Origin: Bacillus fungorum
Lineage (GTDB): Bacteria > Bacillota > Bacilli > Bacillales > Bacillaceae_G
NCBI RefSeq assembly: GCF_002746455.1
Contig: NZ_NWUW01000012.1
Coordinates: 1-64,000, forward strand
DNA length: 64,000 bases
Reading direction: 5' to 3'
Position 1 is the first letter of the stretch; every line of letters begins with the position of its first letter. This document shows, in pieces, positions 7,767 through 19,103 of the stretch. The translations under genes and the position numbers were made by a program. The notes below the pieces were generated by a model that did no database searches, had not been told where the DNA came from, and worked only from the letters and a program-made list of their open reading frames with translations.

Positions 7767-9233
7767 TCAAGTCCCACAAAAAGTACGATAAGGACGATTC
7801 GTCGGCGCAGGCGGAACGCAGTAATCTTCTTGCTCTGCGGAATACGCATAAGGATTTGATAGAGCCTCAAGAAGTTTCTCCATTACACTATAATCTCCAC
7901 TTGTAACAGCTGCTTCTAATGCTTCTTCTACACGGTGGTTTCTTGGAATGATGGATGGGTTATTATTTTTCATCATTTCGTAGGCATTTTCTTTCGATTC
8001 CTCTTGTCTTTCTAATCGAGATTGCCATAGTTTGTACCATTCTTTAAATTCAGGGCTATCGAATAGAGGGGCATTTTCGATCGTATCAAGAGTTAATGAA
8101 CGGAATGTATTAGTGTAATCTGCTTTATATTTCTCCATCATTTTTAAAAATTGCTCAATAAGTGAATGATCTTGTTCTTCGTTGCTAAATAGTCCTAATT
8201 TCTTTTTCATTCCAATGAACCACTGGTTTTCATACTGTACGCTAAATTTTGAAATTTCATCTTGAGCAATCTTTAATGCTTCTTCTTCATCTTCATGTAG
8301 AATCGGTATTAAAGATTCAGCTAGTCGCGCGAGGTCCCATGCGGCCATATATGGCTGATTTCCATATGCGTAGCGACCTTGTGTATCGATAGAGCTAAAG
8401 ACGGTTCCTTGGTCGTAATTGTCCATAAATGCACAAGGGCCGTAATCAATCGTTTCTCCGCTAATTGTTATATTGTCAGTGTTCATTACACCGTGGATAA
8501 ATCCAACAAGTTGCCATTTAGCGATGAGACTTGCTTGTTTCTTTATGACTTCTTGTAGTAATGCAGTATATCGGTTTTCATGAGCTTCAATTTCTGGATA
8601 ATGCCTTTTTATTGTATAGTCAGCTAGTGATTGAAGATCCTCGATAGAACCACGAGCTGCAGCATATTGAAATGTGCCAACACGAATATGACTACTAGCG
8701 ACCCTGGTTAAAATTGCTCCAGGTAACTTTGTTTCACGATATGTTGGTTCACCAGTTGTGACAACTGCTAAACTACGAGTAGTCGGAATATCAAGTGCAT
8801 ACATTGCCTCACTAATAATATATTCACGTAGCATCGGACCGAGTGCAGCACGACCATCACCGTGGCGTGAATACGGAGTAGGGCCAGAACCTTTCAGTTG
8901 AATGTCAAAACGTTTACCTGAAGGATTAATTTGTTCGCCAATTAAAAGAGCACGACCGTCGCCTAACATATTAAAATGTCCGAATTGATGTCCAGCATAC
9001 GCTTGCGCTAATGGATGAGCTCCTTCTGGGAGTGCATTACCAGCGAAAATAGCAACTTCGGCTTCTTTCTTCATTTCTTCAGGATTAAAGCCAAGAGATA
9101 TTGCTAGCGAATGATTTAGTTTAACTAGCTCCGGTGAACTTACGGGAGTAGGGGGGATTTCTGTATAAAATGAATGTGGTAAAGTAGCATAACTATTGTC
9201 TAAATTCCAACCTACTTCATTATTTTTAGTCAT
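7767..9233 (-). CDS. selO: Protein adenylyltransferase SelO (YdiU/UPF0061)
   Basis: At 488 residues it is full length for bacterial SelO, a pseudokinase that transfers AMP from ATP to Ser/Thr/Tyr of target proteins and is linked to redox stress. It shows [20 protein letters not shown] (about 114-133), [10 protein letters not shown] (catalytic loop, about 245) and DYGPCAFMD (the metal-binding motif). The protein ends YRTFCGT, with Cys third from the end, the same place as selenocysteine in vertebrate SelO and Cys in E. coli. AAGGAGGAG precedes the ATG. It is monocistronic. Confidence 0.9.
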   Translation of the reverse strand: MTKNNEVGWNLDNSYATLPHSFYTEIPPTPVSSPELVKLNHSLAISLGFNPEEMKKEAEVAIFAGNALPEGAHPLAQAYAGHQFGHFNMLGDGRALLIGEQINPSGKRFDIQLKGSGPTPYSRHGDGRAALGPMLREYIISEAMYALDIPTTRSLAVVTTGEPTYRETKLPGAILTRVASSHIRVGTFQYAAARGSIEDLQSLADYTIKRHYPEIEAHENRYTALLQEVIKKQASLIAKWQLVGFIHGVMNTDNITISGETIDYGPCAFMDNYDQGTVFSSIDTQGRYAYGNQPYMAAWDLARLAESLIPILHEDEEEALKIAQDEISKFSVQYENQWFIGMKKKLGLFSNEEQDHSLIEQFLKMMEKYKADYTNTFRSLTLDTIENAPLFDSPEFKEWYKLWQSRLERQEESKENAYEMMKNNNPSIIPRNHRVEEALEAAVTSGDYSVMEKLLEALSNPYAYSAEQEDYCVPPAPTNRPYRTFCGT

Positions 9234-9376
9234 TTTATCTCCTCCTTATTTATTTTTTATTATGTATTTGTACGTATGTATTCTTTGTAAAATCAGCTAA
9301 AAGTATAATATGATATTTCCCCTTGCAATCTATTGTAAGGACTTCAGTGCACTATGTCTATTTAGCAGCAAATTTA

Positions 9377-9409
9377 AAACCTCCATTTTAAAAAAAATGG
9401 AGGTTTTAT
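9377..9409 (-). terminator. Terminator after dehydrogenase remnant
   Basis: AAAACCTCCATTTT pairs with AAAATGGAGGTTTT around a short A-loop. The T-run on the minus strand serves the remnant that ends at 9412. Confidence 0.75.
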
Positions 9410-9411
9410 TA

Positions 9412-9655
9412 TTATTTTATTTTTACAATTATTTTTCCTTTTGCTCTTCCAGCCTCTGAATATTCCATTGCTTTTTGAGCATCTTCAAAAGGGAAGACTC
9501 GATCGATTACCGGTTTGATTTTTCCGGCTTCAATATAGTTTGCGATAGTACGTAATTGATCACCGCTTGGCTTCATAAATAAAAATGAATATTGCGCATT
9601 ATGTTTCTTTTCAAGGGCAGTAAGTTTTTTAGATATACCTTTTTTCTATTATGCT
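9412..9655 (-). pseudogene. C-terminal fragment of zinc-type alcohol dehydrogenase/quinone reductase
   Basis: About 80 codons remain: LTALEKKHNAQYSFLFMKPS, then IEAGKIKPVIDRVFPFEDAQ and GRAKGKIIVKIK before TAA at 9412-9414. This is the end of an MDR-superfamily NADP-dependent oxidoreductase (normally about 310-330 residues). The first three quarters, including the cofactor fold, are absent. It begins right where the YdcF gene ends, so a deletion has probably joined the two. There is no start codon or ribosome site for it. Confidence 0.85.
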
Positions 9656-10326
9656 AGATTATAGTAATAGGATACATATTCTTCTAGACCATGAACCTCT
9701 TTTTCAGGTGGCTCAATACCACCTTTTCTGCCGTAGCAAACATTTCTCAAGTATTCTCCAAAAATCATAGAGCGGCTTTTCTCGTTTTCCATCCAATTAT
9801 ATCTATTAATTATAAACTCACCATCAAAACTTGTATCAAATGTATATGGGATACAAGTAATAGTTTTAGGTAAATGTTTTTTTAATACTCTATATTGACG
9901 ACCAGCGCCTAAACTTTTGCATACAAATAGTAGCCGATTAATCTTTGTGAAATCAAAAATCTTTTTCGCTTCCATTACATTAGCGATAGAATGGAGGGAG
10001 TTTTTCTCGAACATGATAGCGTCGCTTGGTACGCCATGTTCAATTAATTTATTTACAATTACTTCTGCATCTGACAAATCCCCGTAATTCCAGCTTGGAT
10101 GTTTCATGCCATGTAAACTAGTACCACCTGTAACGATAATTTGATTTCCTAAACCTTGCCGATAAGCTTCTAGAGGGGCTTGCCAATTGCCCGGGTGAGA
10201 ACCGCCGAAAACGAAAATGGCATCACATTTTTGTGGTGTTATTTCTTTTAGAAAAGTGATTTCTGTAATTTGATCGATTTGTTTTTTCGTAAGAGCAGGA
10301 ACATCAGGATATTTAGGGATTACCAT
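9649..10326 (-). CDS. YdcF/ElyC-type DUF218 family protein
   Basis: This 225-residue protein has the DUF218 (YdcF/SanA/ElyC) fold: 'DAIFVFGGSHPGN' near residue 37, 'IIVTGGTSLHGM' near 64, and 'RLLFVCKSLGAGRQYRVLKK' near 137, the strand-and-loop motifs of the family. E. coli relatives act in envelope maintenance or bind S-adenosylmethionine; the reaction is unknown. The ATG at 10326 is chosen over one 36 nt upstream because GGAGG lies 8 nt before it. It has no signal peptide, so it is likely cytosolic. Confidence 0.75.
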   Translation of the reverse strand: MVIPKYPDVPALTKKQIDQITEITFLKEITPQKCDAIFVFGGSHPGNWQAPLEAYRQGLGNQIIVTGGTSLHGMKHPSWNYGDLSDAEVIVNKLIEHGVPSDAIMFEKNSLHSIANVMEAKKIFDFTKINRLLFVCKSLGAGRQYRVLKKHLPKTITCIPYTFDTSFDGEFIINRYNWMENEKSRSMIFGEYLRNVCYGRKGGIEPPEKEVHGLEEYVSYYYNLA

Positions 10327-10419
10327 TTGAAAACCTCCTATATAGTAAAATGATAAATTCATTATATAGCGATTTTATTAAGTGGAAAAAGGGAAGCTTT
10401 TCATTTGAAAGTACCCCTT

Positions 10420-10929
10420 TTAAGATAACTCCCCAATAAACCAAATTTCTTTTTTATCGATTGCATCCTCATCATAAATGACTTCTTGAAATTGTAACAT
10501 TTGGGCAGTAGGACAAATTGAAATTCCCCATGTTTCCCAAAAATTCATTTCATTTGAAAGAGGAATCCATGTTTGAAATTCATTATTTCTATTGAAAAAG
10601 TTATGAAAGTAGTCATCGTCTTTAAATACGATAATTTGAGAACTCCATAAATTTTCTATAGAAATGAAAACAATAACTCGATATGTATGTGTATCGCTCG
10701 GTTTTATTTTTATTAAATGCTGTGCTTGATTTAATAAGGTTTGTATACACAATCGTTTTACTTTTCTAGGCGTTTTACACGAATCGATAAAAGCTTGGGA
10801 AACTGGTAAAGGCATATACCAATATTCATTGTTATAGAAAGCAGAAGGGAACGTTTTTGTATGTTCCTCAATGCGTTTAATCATAGTGTTTGTTTTTCGT
10901 TTCATCCCACGTATTTTCTTTTCATGCAT
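10420..10929 (-). CDS. DUF3916-like protein of unknown function
   Basis: This 169-residue soluble protein is rich in aromatic residues (YNNEYWYMPLPVSQAF, TWIPLSNEMNFWETWGISIC). I associate it with DUF3916, known mainly from Bacillaceae, but with moderate confidence. No catalytic motif can be named. Its start overlaps the end of the LysR gene by 8 nt on the same strand, so it is very probably translated from the same message and may be tied to the regulator's job. Confidence 0.65.
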   Translation of the reverse strand: MHEKKIRGMKRKTNTMIKRIEEHTKTFPSAFYNNEYWYMPLPVSQAFIDSCKTPRKVKRLCIQTLLNQAQHLIKIKPSDTHTYRVIVFISIENLWSSQIIVFKDDDYFHNFFNRNNEFQTWIPLSNEMNFWETWGISICPTAQMLQFQEVIYDEDAIDKKEIWFIGELS

Positions 10930-11773
10930 TGTGAGTCATCTCCATAAATTTTTGTAATGCAGCTGAGCGAAATATATCGTTTCTAGTAATAAAAGTAGTA
11001 GGAACTTTTTTGAAGCTATTTGGTAAAGGATTGAATGATACGTCATGTTCATGTCCCTTTAAAATTGATTTCATCATAATCGCTACGCCCATACTTGATT
11101 TTACACATGCAAGTATCGCTTCGATTGTTCCGAATTCTAATACTCGTTTAGGCGAGACCCCTTCTTCTTGAAGCCAGTCTTCTAATAAACTTCTATAATA
11201 GCAACCGTGACTAAAAGCGAGTAAATTCATATCTTCTATGTCTTTAAGAGAGGATAAAGGTTTTTTACTAATGAGAATTAATTCTTCTTCATGAAATACA
11301 TTTGTATGAAGTTCAGCATGCTGAGTAGAGCCAGCTATAAATGCTCCGTCAAGTTTTCGCTCTAATACAAGCTTAATTAGTTGTTCAGTTGTATTTGTTT
11401 CTAAAATCAAATCGACTTTTGGGTATTTCTCATAGTAGGCCGTTAATATAGAGGGGAGCCTTACCGCAGTTGTAGATTCTGTACATCCAATTTTTAAAGT
11501 GCCTTTTGGTTCAGTTCCATTATTTTGAACCGCTTTTATAGATTGATCCATTAAGTGGATAATTTGTTTGGCGTACGTTAATAAAATCTCACCGTTAGAA
11601 GTTAAAGTTACACCTTTTCCGTTACGGTAAAATAAAGGCACGCCTAATTCATTTTCTAGTTGTTTCATACGCATTGTTACGCCTGATTGTACGTAGTTCA
11701 AATTTTTCGCTGCGTGAGAAATATTGTTTTCTTTCGCGACTTCGTAAAATACAGTTAAATCTTTTATGTCCAC
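10922..11773 (-). CDS. LysR-type transcriptional regulator
   Basis: This is a 283-residue LTTR. The N-terminal winged helix (1-60) reads 'DLTVFYEVAKENNISHAAKN' and 'QSGVTMRMKQLENELGVPLF', and the rest is the periplasmic-binding-like effector domain (about 90-283). The start is GTG with GGAGGG upstream. It is divergent from an MFS transporter 110 bp away, the usual layout for a regulator that controls its neighbour in response to the transported compound. The effector is unknown. Confidence 0.9.
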   Translation of the reverse strand: MDIKDLTVFYEVAKENNISHAAKNLNYVQSGVTMRMKQLENELGVPLFYRNGKGVTLTSNGEILLTYAKQIIHLMDQSIKAVQNNGTEPKGTLKIGCTESTTAVRLPSILTAYYEKYPKVDLILETNTTEQLIKLVLERKLDGAFIAGSTQHAELHTNVFHEEELILISKKPLSSLKDIEDMNLLAFSHGCYYRSLLEDWLQEEGVSPKRVLEFGTIEAILACVKSSMGVAIMMKSILKGHEHDVSFNPLPNSFKKVPTTFITRNDIFRSAALQKFMEMTHNA

Positions 11774-11882
11774 GTATCATCCCTCCAAAAAGGTATCATT
11801 TTTTTTGATGGATTATATAATGAATCTTTATTTTATATGATATCAGAACTTTCATACAATGGAAGAGGATGGAGGGATTATT

Positions 11883-13097
11883 GTGTTAATGGAAGAAAGG
11901 ATGAACAGTACTTCTAAGTGGGTGATGTTAATTGTTGCGACGATTGCTCAAACAACAGCGACGCTTATAACATATGGTGTCGGGGTCTTCGCTTTATTTT
12001 GGAAAGAAGAATATGCGCTTACGAATACGGAGAGTGGATTGTTAGTAAGTGTTGTAAATATTGGACCGTTATTTTGTATGCTTTTTGTCGGACGGCTACT
12101 TGATCAATATAATGAAAAAATATTAATTTCTATCAGTTCATTTTTGTTAGGAGGTTCGCTTTTACTGACTAATATAGTAAATGGATTTAAGGGGTTATTA
12201 TTTGTACTTTTATTAGTAGGAACGTTTTATAGTGTTTCCCAGCCGGGAGGAAGTAAAGTGGTTATAAAATGGTTCCCAAAAGAAATTCGCGGATTAGCGA
12301 TGGGAATAAGGCAAGCTGGTATACCGATTGGTGGCGCGTTAGCGGGAGTGTTAATCCCGTTTCTTACAATACAATATAATGTGACTTACGCGATAAATAG
12401 TATTGCATGCATTTGTATAATTGGAGGACTATTACTTCTTTTTTTTTATAAAGAGCCATATGTTCAGGAGGAAGCAAGGAAAGAACATATTAAAATTGCT
12501 TTTTGGACGGAGCTAAAAGTAGTGATATGTAAAAAAGAGTTGTATCCCATTTATATGACGGGTATTTGCATGATTTCATTGCAAATGGTGTTAGTTGGGC
12601 ACTTTATGAAATTTTTAGTAAGGGAACAATCCATTACATCTATTGTAGCCGGCTCAGTATTTTCAGTGATGTTCTTTTCTGGAATGATTGGCCGTGTTGT
12701 ATTAGCAGCTAGTAGTGATTTGTTTTATAAAGGGAATCGACATACGCCTTTATTTATAGCTGTCTGTGCTTCTATCGGTTTGATTCTATTGTTAGTAATG
12801 AGCATACATACAGTAACGAGTGGAGTATTGTATGGTATAAGCGCATTGTTAGGCTTCTTTTCAATTGGTTGGTTTAGTCTTTTTATCGTCGAAGTTGCTG
12901 AATTGGCAAGTGAAGAATCTGTGGGAATAACAGTTAGTTTGGCACTTACATTCAATCAAATTGCGGTTATTATTGCACCTGTTTTATTTGGTTATATTGT
13001 CGATGAGAAAGGGTATACGTATGCGTGGTTGTGTATAGTGGTATTACTAAGTATTTCGGCAGTGAGTTTATCCCGCAATTTGCCAGGCAGCCAGTAA
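11883..13097 (+). CDS. MFS transporter (about 12 membrane segments)
   Basis: This major facilitator protein of about 404 residues carries the family loop 'GRLLDQYNEK' between helices 2 and 3 and 'FPKEIRGLAMGIRQAGIPIG' in the middle of the N-half, as in MFS members that move organic anions, cyanate or nitroimidazoles (CynX/NarK-like). The GTG at 11883 is preferred because GGAGGG lies 6 nt upstream; an ATG two codons on is also possible. It is likely controlled by the divergent LysR gene. Its stop codon lies at the very edge of a partial bcr1 repeat, so its last residues may have been altered by that repeat. Confidence 0.85.
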   Translation: MLMEERMNSTSKWVMLIVATIAQTTATLITYGVGVFALFWKEEYALTNTESGLLVSVVNIGPLFCMLFVGRLLDQYNEKILISISSFLLGGSLLLTNIVNGFKGLLFVLLLVGTFYSVSQPGGSKVVIKWFPKEIRGLAMGIRQAGIPIGGALAGVLIPFLTIQYNVTYAINSIACICIIGGLLLLFFYKEPYVQEEARKEHIKIAFWTELKVVICKKELYPIYMTGICMISLQMVLVGHFMKFLVREQSITSIVAGSVFSVMFFSGMIGRVVLAASSDLFYKGNRHTPLFIAVCASIGLILLLVMSIHTVTSGVLYGISALLGFFSIGWFSLFIVEVAELASEESVGITVSLALTFNQIAVIIAPVLFGYIVDEKGYTYAWLCIVVLLSISAVSLSRNLPGSQ

Positions 13098-13167
13098 AAG
13101 CCGGATTGGGGTGGGCTAATAATCAGTGGGGACGGACAAAACACCACTGATTAAAGCTTCACTTTAT
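13095..13167 (+). repeat. Partial bcr1-like repeat (3' half)
   Basis: The sequence from AAAAGCCGGATTGG through AATAATCAGTGGGG, ACCACTGATTAAAG and CTTCACTTTAT matches the 3' half of the full copies at 33.0, 40.1 and 48.9 kb. The 5' half is missing. It ends with the TTTAT (13163-13167) that flanks all copies. The hairpin ATCAGTGG/CCACTGAT is kept and could act as a terminator for the MFS gene. Confidence 0.8.
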
Positions 13168-13289
13168 ATAGTAAAAATAAAAGAAAGTTAGCAATGTAAA
13201 TTTTTTATGAAGACAGTCTAAAGAAATGCAAAATGAGCGACATTTCTTTTTTATATGTTGTATAATCATAATATAAATGAGATTCGTTT

Positions 13290-13520
13290 TCAGTTATGTT
13301 CATTTCCTCTTTTGAAATTGCCTGTTACTTTAGCCATAATGAGTTGTTTTTCTGAATCATTATGTGCATAATTTATTTTGGATAAAAATTTTTCAGCATC
13401 ATTTCCTTTTAATACCATAATCTGTTTTCCGTAATATTCAATTAAAGCTATGCTGTTTTTTGTTACCCTGTAATGAAACATCCTATCATTTAAACGATTG
13501 CGTTTATCGGTATTTTTCAT
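13290..13520 (-). CDS. Small hypothetical protein
   Basis: This is a 76-residue basic soluble protein (MKNTDKRNRLNDRMFHYRVT...). I do not recognise a family. The ATG at 13520 is preferred over upstream in-frame starts because GGAG lies 8 nt before it (ACGGAGTTATTACG). Length, ribosome site and normal codon use support it as a real gene. It stands alone between the MFS gene's repeat and the serine hydrolase, on the opposite strand to both. Confidence 0.6.
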   Translation of the reverse strand: MKNTDKRNRLNDRMFHYRVTKNSIALIEYYGKQIMVLKGNDAEKFLSKINYAHNDSEKQLIMAKVTGNFKRGNEHN

Positions 13521-13782
13521 CGTAATAACTCCGTTTCTTAATGTGTGTAACAAATGTTACATAAGATGTTGAAATTATAGTAGGGGGCATCCGATTGTAA
13601 GGTGGAAATTTCGCAAGAAAGAAATACAATAGAAAGTAGCCAAAAACTGAATATGAGAAAAAGGAATCTAGTTTAATTAGGTGAATAATAGATAGGTAAT
13701 AATATAAAGTATTTAAAAATTAATAGAGATAGAATAGAATGGATGCGCGTTAAGTGAAACTAGATAAAAGAGGGTTCCTATT

Positions 13783-14916
13783 ATGCTGAAGAAATGGTTA
13801 ATTGTTTTCTTTATTTTTGCTATTTTTTGTGGGAGTGTCGTTGCACTAATACATGCAAATAAAGGTAAGAAATATGATATAAAGGCATTTTCTAATTTAA
13901 ATAGTAAGCAAAAGGACGATATGCAAGAAGTTGATGCAACTGAGAAAAAACGCTATGAAGCTGTAGCTGGAAAACTAGATCAATATTTAAAAGATAAAGG
14001 ATTTAATGGGAGCGTTCTTGTAGCTAGTAAAGATCATGTGATTTTACGAAAAGGTTATGGATATGCGAATGTGAAAGATAAAGTAGTAACAACGCCAAGA
14101 ACGAAATATCGTATTGGTTCTATTACGAAAACGGTCGTTGCAATATCTATTATGCAGCTAAAAGAAAAAGGAAAATTAAATATTGAAGATAATGTAAATA
14201 AGTATATTCCATCGTTTCCAGCAGATAAAAACATTACGTTACGAAATCTATTAACACACACGTCAGGCTTACCAGATCAAGGACAAGGTAGGGTGGATGC
14301 GGGGTCACGTTTAAAGTTAGTAACGTGGATTGGAGCGCAAAAATTGCAATTTCCTGCAGGGACAGGCTGGAAATATACAGACTATAATTATATGGTACTT
14401 GCATATATTGTAGAAAAAATTACGAATAAACCGCTCGCTGAATACGTCAAAGAAAATATTTTTGCTCCTGTTGCAATGCATGAATCTGGAATGGGGGCAA
14501 CTCTCCCAGAAGATATTTTTTTAGCAGAAGGTTATACGAAAAAAGATAATGAATTAATTGCTGCACCCCGCTTAAAAATGAACTGGTTGTATGGGTGTGG
14601 TGAAATGTATACGACTGTTGAAGATATGAAAAGATTAGATGAGGCAATTATGGACGGGAAACTGTTATCGAAACAAAGTGTATTAGATATGTTTACGGCA
14701 TCACCTGCAAGAAAATATGGATTTAGTTTCTATACGTATCCAGATTATTATCATAACCACGGCGTATTAGCAGGTTGGAATACTTTTAATAATTTTAACT
14801 CGGATAAAAAAATGTTTGTCATATTATTCTCTAACGTCCAAAATGGTATGAATGATGCATTTAATCAAGAGTTTAGGAAAATGGCAAGTGATTTAATAGA
14901 AGGAAAAGGAGCCTAA
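13783..14916 (+). CDS. Serine hydrolase, class C beta-lactamase/PBP4* family, membrane anchored
   Basis: This 377-residue protein has an N-terminal membrane anchor (KKWLIVFFIFAIFCGSVVAL). The SxxK motif is GSITKTVV (about residue 113), the second motif is in KYTDYNYMVLAY (about 196, YxN-like), and the third is near HNHGVLAGWN (about 324, HxG). LLTHTSGLPD is the hallmark of the family. Such enzymes are D-Ala-D-Ala carboxypeptidase-like or esterases acting outside the cell; few are true beta-lactamases. It has its own terminator. Confidence 0.85.
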   Translation: MLKKWLIVFFIFAIFCGSVVALIHANKGKKYDIKAFSNLNSKQKDDMQEVDATEKKRYEAVAGKLDQYLKDKGFNGSVLVASKDHVILRKGYGYANVKDKVVTTPRTKYRIGSITKTVVAISIMQLKEKGKLNIEDNVNKYIPSFPADKNITLRNLLTHTSGLPDQGQGRVDAGSRLKLVTWIGAQKLQFPAGTGWKYTDYNYMVLAYIVEKITNKPLAEYVKENIFAPVAMHESGMGATLPEDIFLAEGYTKKDNELIAAPRLKMNWLYGCGEMYTTVEDMKRLDEAIMDGKLLSKQSVLDMFTASPARKYGFSFYTYPDYYHNHGVLAGWNTFNNFNSDKKMFVILFSNVQNGMNDAFNQEFRKMASDLIEGKGA

Positions 14917-14921
14917 AAGAG

Positions 14922-14956
14922 AAAGAGCCTCTAGTGAGAGAGGCTCTTCTTTTTAT
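14922..14956. terminator. Bidirectional terminator between serine hydrolase and pepF
   Basis: AAAGAGCCTCT pairs with AGAGGCTCTT around AGTGAG, with CTTTTTAT on the plus side and T-rich sequence on the minus side. Confidence 0.8.
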
Positions 14957-16740
14957 AATGCTGAAAATTCTTCAACAAGTGCATTAAAACGATTTAATGC
15001 ACTTTCAAGCGGTTCTGGCGTAGTTAAATCAACACCAGCTTTTTTCAATAAGTTTAATGGGTAGTCTGAACTTCCGCCTTTAAGGAATTCAATATAATGT
15101 TTTTGAGCATTTGGATCGCCGCTCAATAACTTATCGGCAATTTGAATTGCAGAAGCGAATCCAGTTGCGTATTTGTATACGTAAAATGGACGATAGAAAT
15201 GCGGTATTCTAGCCCATCCGTATTTTACTTCCTCGTCAAATACGAGGGAGTCGCCATTATACTCTCTGAACAAGTTTTCATAAACTTCGCTAAAGACTTG
15301 GGCATTTAATGGTTTGCCTTGCTGCGCCATTTCATGTGTGATTTTTTCAAACTCAGCGAACATAATTTGTGTAAAGAAAGTGCCTTTAAATTTCTCGATG
15401 AAATGGTTTACTAAATGGTTACGTACATTAGCATCTTTTGCTTCTTTTAATAAATGATGGATTAATAGCACTTCATTTACTGTAGAAGCGACTTCTGCAA
15501 CGAAAATAGTATAGTGTGCAGAAATTCTTGGTTGGTATCCGTGTGAGTAGTGCGTATGCATACCGTGTCCACATTCATGAGTGAGAGTGAAAAGGCTATT
15601 TAAATCATCATGATGATTTAAAAGAATGAAAGGATGAACACCGTATACACCAAAGTTATAGGCGCCGGAACGTTTTCCTGGCGTTTCTCTCACGTCAATA
15701 TAACGTTTATCTTTAAAGCTTTTTAATGTTTCAATATATTCTTCACCTAATGGAGCTAGTGATTTGATCATGATGTCAAACGCTTTGTCATATGGAATGT
15801 CTTGTTTTACACCCGTTACTAAATCAACGCTCAAATCGTACTGGCGTAGTTCATCTACATTTAATTTTTCTTTTCGAAGTTGATTATAAGTATGTAATGA
15901 CTGAATGTTTTTTTTCGTTGTCTCAATTAAATTTTCATAAACTTCTTTCGGAACCATATCGCCAAATAATGACTTTTCTAAAGCTGATGGATATTTTCTT
16001 AGCTTTGAAACAGTAACATTATTTTTAATAGCGGCAGATAAAGTAGAAGCGATAGAATTCTTTAATTGAACGTATGGTTTGTAATAAGCTTTATAGGCTT
16101 CTTTACGTTTCTCACGGTTCTCATCTTCTATTAACTTTGCATACATTCCTCGTGTTAAAGTAACTTTTTCTCCCTCATCAGTAGTCACTTCACCAAATAG
16201 TATATCTGCATTATTTAACATGCCATATGTACGCTGAGGAGAGGAAAGTGCTTCCCCCATTTGTGATAAAATCTCTTCTTGGTCCTTATTCAATACGTGT
16301 TTTTTATAACGGTACAATTCAAATAAGTCTTCTTTATAATATTGTAAGCCTTCTGCTTCTTCTATGTAAGAATGTAATGTGTTTTCATCTACGCTAAGTA
16401 AGAATGGAGAAAAGAAAGATTTAGCCGCACTTACTTTCACATGTAATTGTGACACTTTATCGACAAGAGATTGGGCGTCAGTATCGCGCGTATCAAGATC
16501 AGATTGTAATCGTGCATAAGCAAACATTAAAGATATTATGCTAGATATTTCTTCACTCTTTGTTAAATAAGCTAATAAGCTATTACCATCGTAAATATTT
16601 CCATTAAATTCGTGTAATTCTTTCGTTAATACTTCAATTTTATGAAAATCGCTTTCCCAATCTTCAATGGTATCGTAAATATCCGTTAAATCCCATTTGT
16701 CTTTCTCATCTACTTGTAGTCGATCTTTAAGTTCAGTCAT
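14953..16740 (-). CDS. pepF: Oligoendopeptidase F (M3 family)
   Basis: This 595-residue cytosolic zinc peptidase cuts short peptides of roughly 7-17 residues. The zinc motif HECGHGMHTH (HExxH, about residue 388) is present, with the downstream Glu ligand in VAEVASTVNEVLL. It begins TELKDRLQVDEKDKWDLTDIY, typical of PepF. The second of two closely spaced ATGs (16740) is chosen because AAAGGA is then 7 nt away. It is full length for the family and monocistronic. Confidence 0.9.
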   Translation of the reverse strand: MTELKDRLQVDEKDKWDLTDIYDTIEDWESDFHKIEVLTKELHEFNGNIYDGNSLLAYLTKSEEISSIISLMFAYARLQSDLDTRDTDAQSLVDKVSQLHVKVSAAKSFFSPFLLSVDENTLHSYIEEAEGLQYYKEDLFELYRYKKHVLNKDQEEILSQMGEALSSPQRTYGMLNNADILFGEVTTDEGEKVTLTRGMYAKLIEDENREKRKEAYKAYYKPYVQLKNSIASTLSAAIKNNVTVSKLRKYPSALEKSLFGDMVPKEVYENLIETTKKNIQSLHTYNQLRKEKLNVDELRQYDLSVDLVTGVKQDIPYDKAFDIMIKSLAPLGEEYIETLKSFKDKRYIDVRETPGKRSGAYNFGVYGVHPFILLNHHDDLNSLFTLTHECGHGMHTHYSHGYQPRISAHYTIFVAEVASTVNEVLLIHHLLKEAKDANVRNHLVNHFIEKFKGTFFTQIMFAEFEKITHEMAQQGKPLNAQVFSEVYENLFREYNGDSLVFDEEVKYGWARIPHFYRPFYVYKYATGFASAIQIADKLLSGDPNAQKHYIEFLKGGSSDYPLNLLKKAGVDLTTPEPLESALNRFNALVEEFSAL

Positions 16741-16830
16741 AATCATTTCCTTTCTAAATATGTAGTTATATTCCTATATAACTATGAAATACAACAAATT
16801 GCAAAAAATCCCTGCTGAAAATTTTTAACC

Positions 16831-16850
16831 CTTGCTAAAATGGCAAGGCT
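16831..16850 (-). terminator. Hairpin after nat remnant
   Basis: On the minus strand CCTTGCCATTTTAGCAAGG forms a short stem followed by GTTAAAAATTTT. It is a weak terminator. Confidence 0.5.
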
Positions 16851-16856
16851 TAAAAA

Positions 16857-17222
16857 TTATAATGTAATTCCGAATTTTGAATGTAAAAGATTTTTATATT
16901 GCACATCTGTAACGTTTTCTTTCGTTTTTTTACCGTTTTTCGCTATTGTCAGAGTATCCTTTGTTAAAGATGCATGCCCATCTTCAGTTAGTTTTACAAT
17001 CAGAGGTACTTTGTTAAATGGTGAGCCCTCATGTTCAACAATAATTTTTTCTTTTAGATTTTCTTTTGATATTTCTGTAAAGTTGTTTTCGAGAATATTT
17101 AAGTTTTCAAAGGGGACAGTTTGCGCCATTGCTTGCATAATGTGAGGCAAATATTCAAATGAAACTGTTTCTTTTTCTTCTATATTTACTCGCGTGAAAA
17201 ATTGTTTTTGATAGTCAGTCAT
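16857..17222 (-). pseudogene. nat: Arylamine N-acetyltransferase with large in-frame internal deletion
   Basis: The reading frame is open (121 codons) but is a join of the two ends of a roughly 260-residue arylamine N-acetyltransferase. Residues 1 to about 63 match the NAT N-terminus (VPFENLNILENNFTEISKEN), and residues 67-121 match its C-terminus (HASLTKDTLTIAKNGKKTKE, then LLHSKFGITL). The middle, with the catalytic Cys of the RGGxCxE motif, His and Asp, is gone, so the enzyme cannot acetylate. The junction is near EHEGSPFNKVP. The ribosome site GGAGGGG is intact, so a short protein may still be made. Confidence 0.8.
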
Positions 17223-17344
17223 AGAAACCCCTCCGTCATGCTTTTATAGATAAATTGTAAACAATCTTGAATAAGATGTGAAATGAAAACTATGTTGAAT
17301 ATTTGAAGGTAAATTAAAAATAATGTGGAAGAGTGACAGATTGA

Positions 17345-18967
<1,623 letters not shown>

Positions 18968-19103
18968 GCTTTCCTCTTCATTCTTTACATGCTGCATAGT
19001 TATAAAGTTATGACACCTTTACTTCTTACAAAACATATAGTATGATGATTTCAGTAAATTAGATTTCAATGACTATAATATAAATTAATGAGAGGTGCTT
19101 TTT

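Noticed and set aside
9691..9873. 60-codon plus-strand frame opposite YdcF gene
   Set aside because: No ribosome site; it lies fully within the well supported minus-strand gene.
16840..17145. Plus-strand 101-codon frame opposite nat
   Set aside because: The minus-strand NAT ends are recognisable; this is a shadow frame without a ribosome site.
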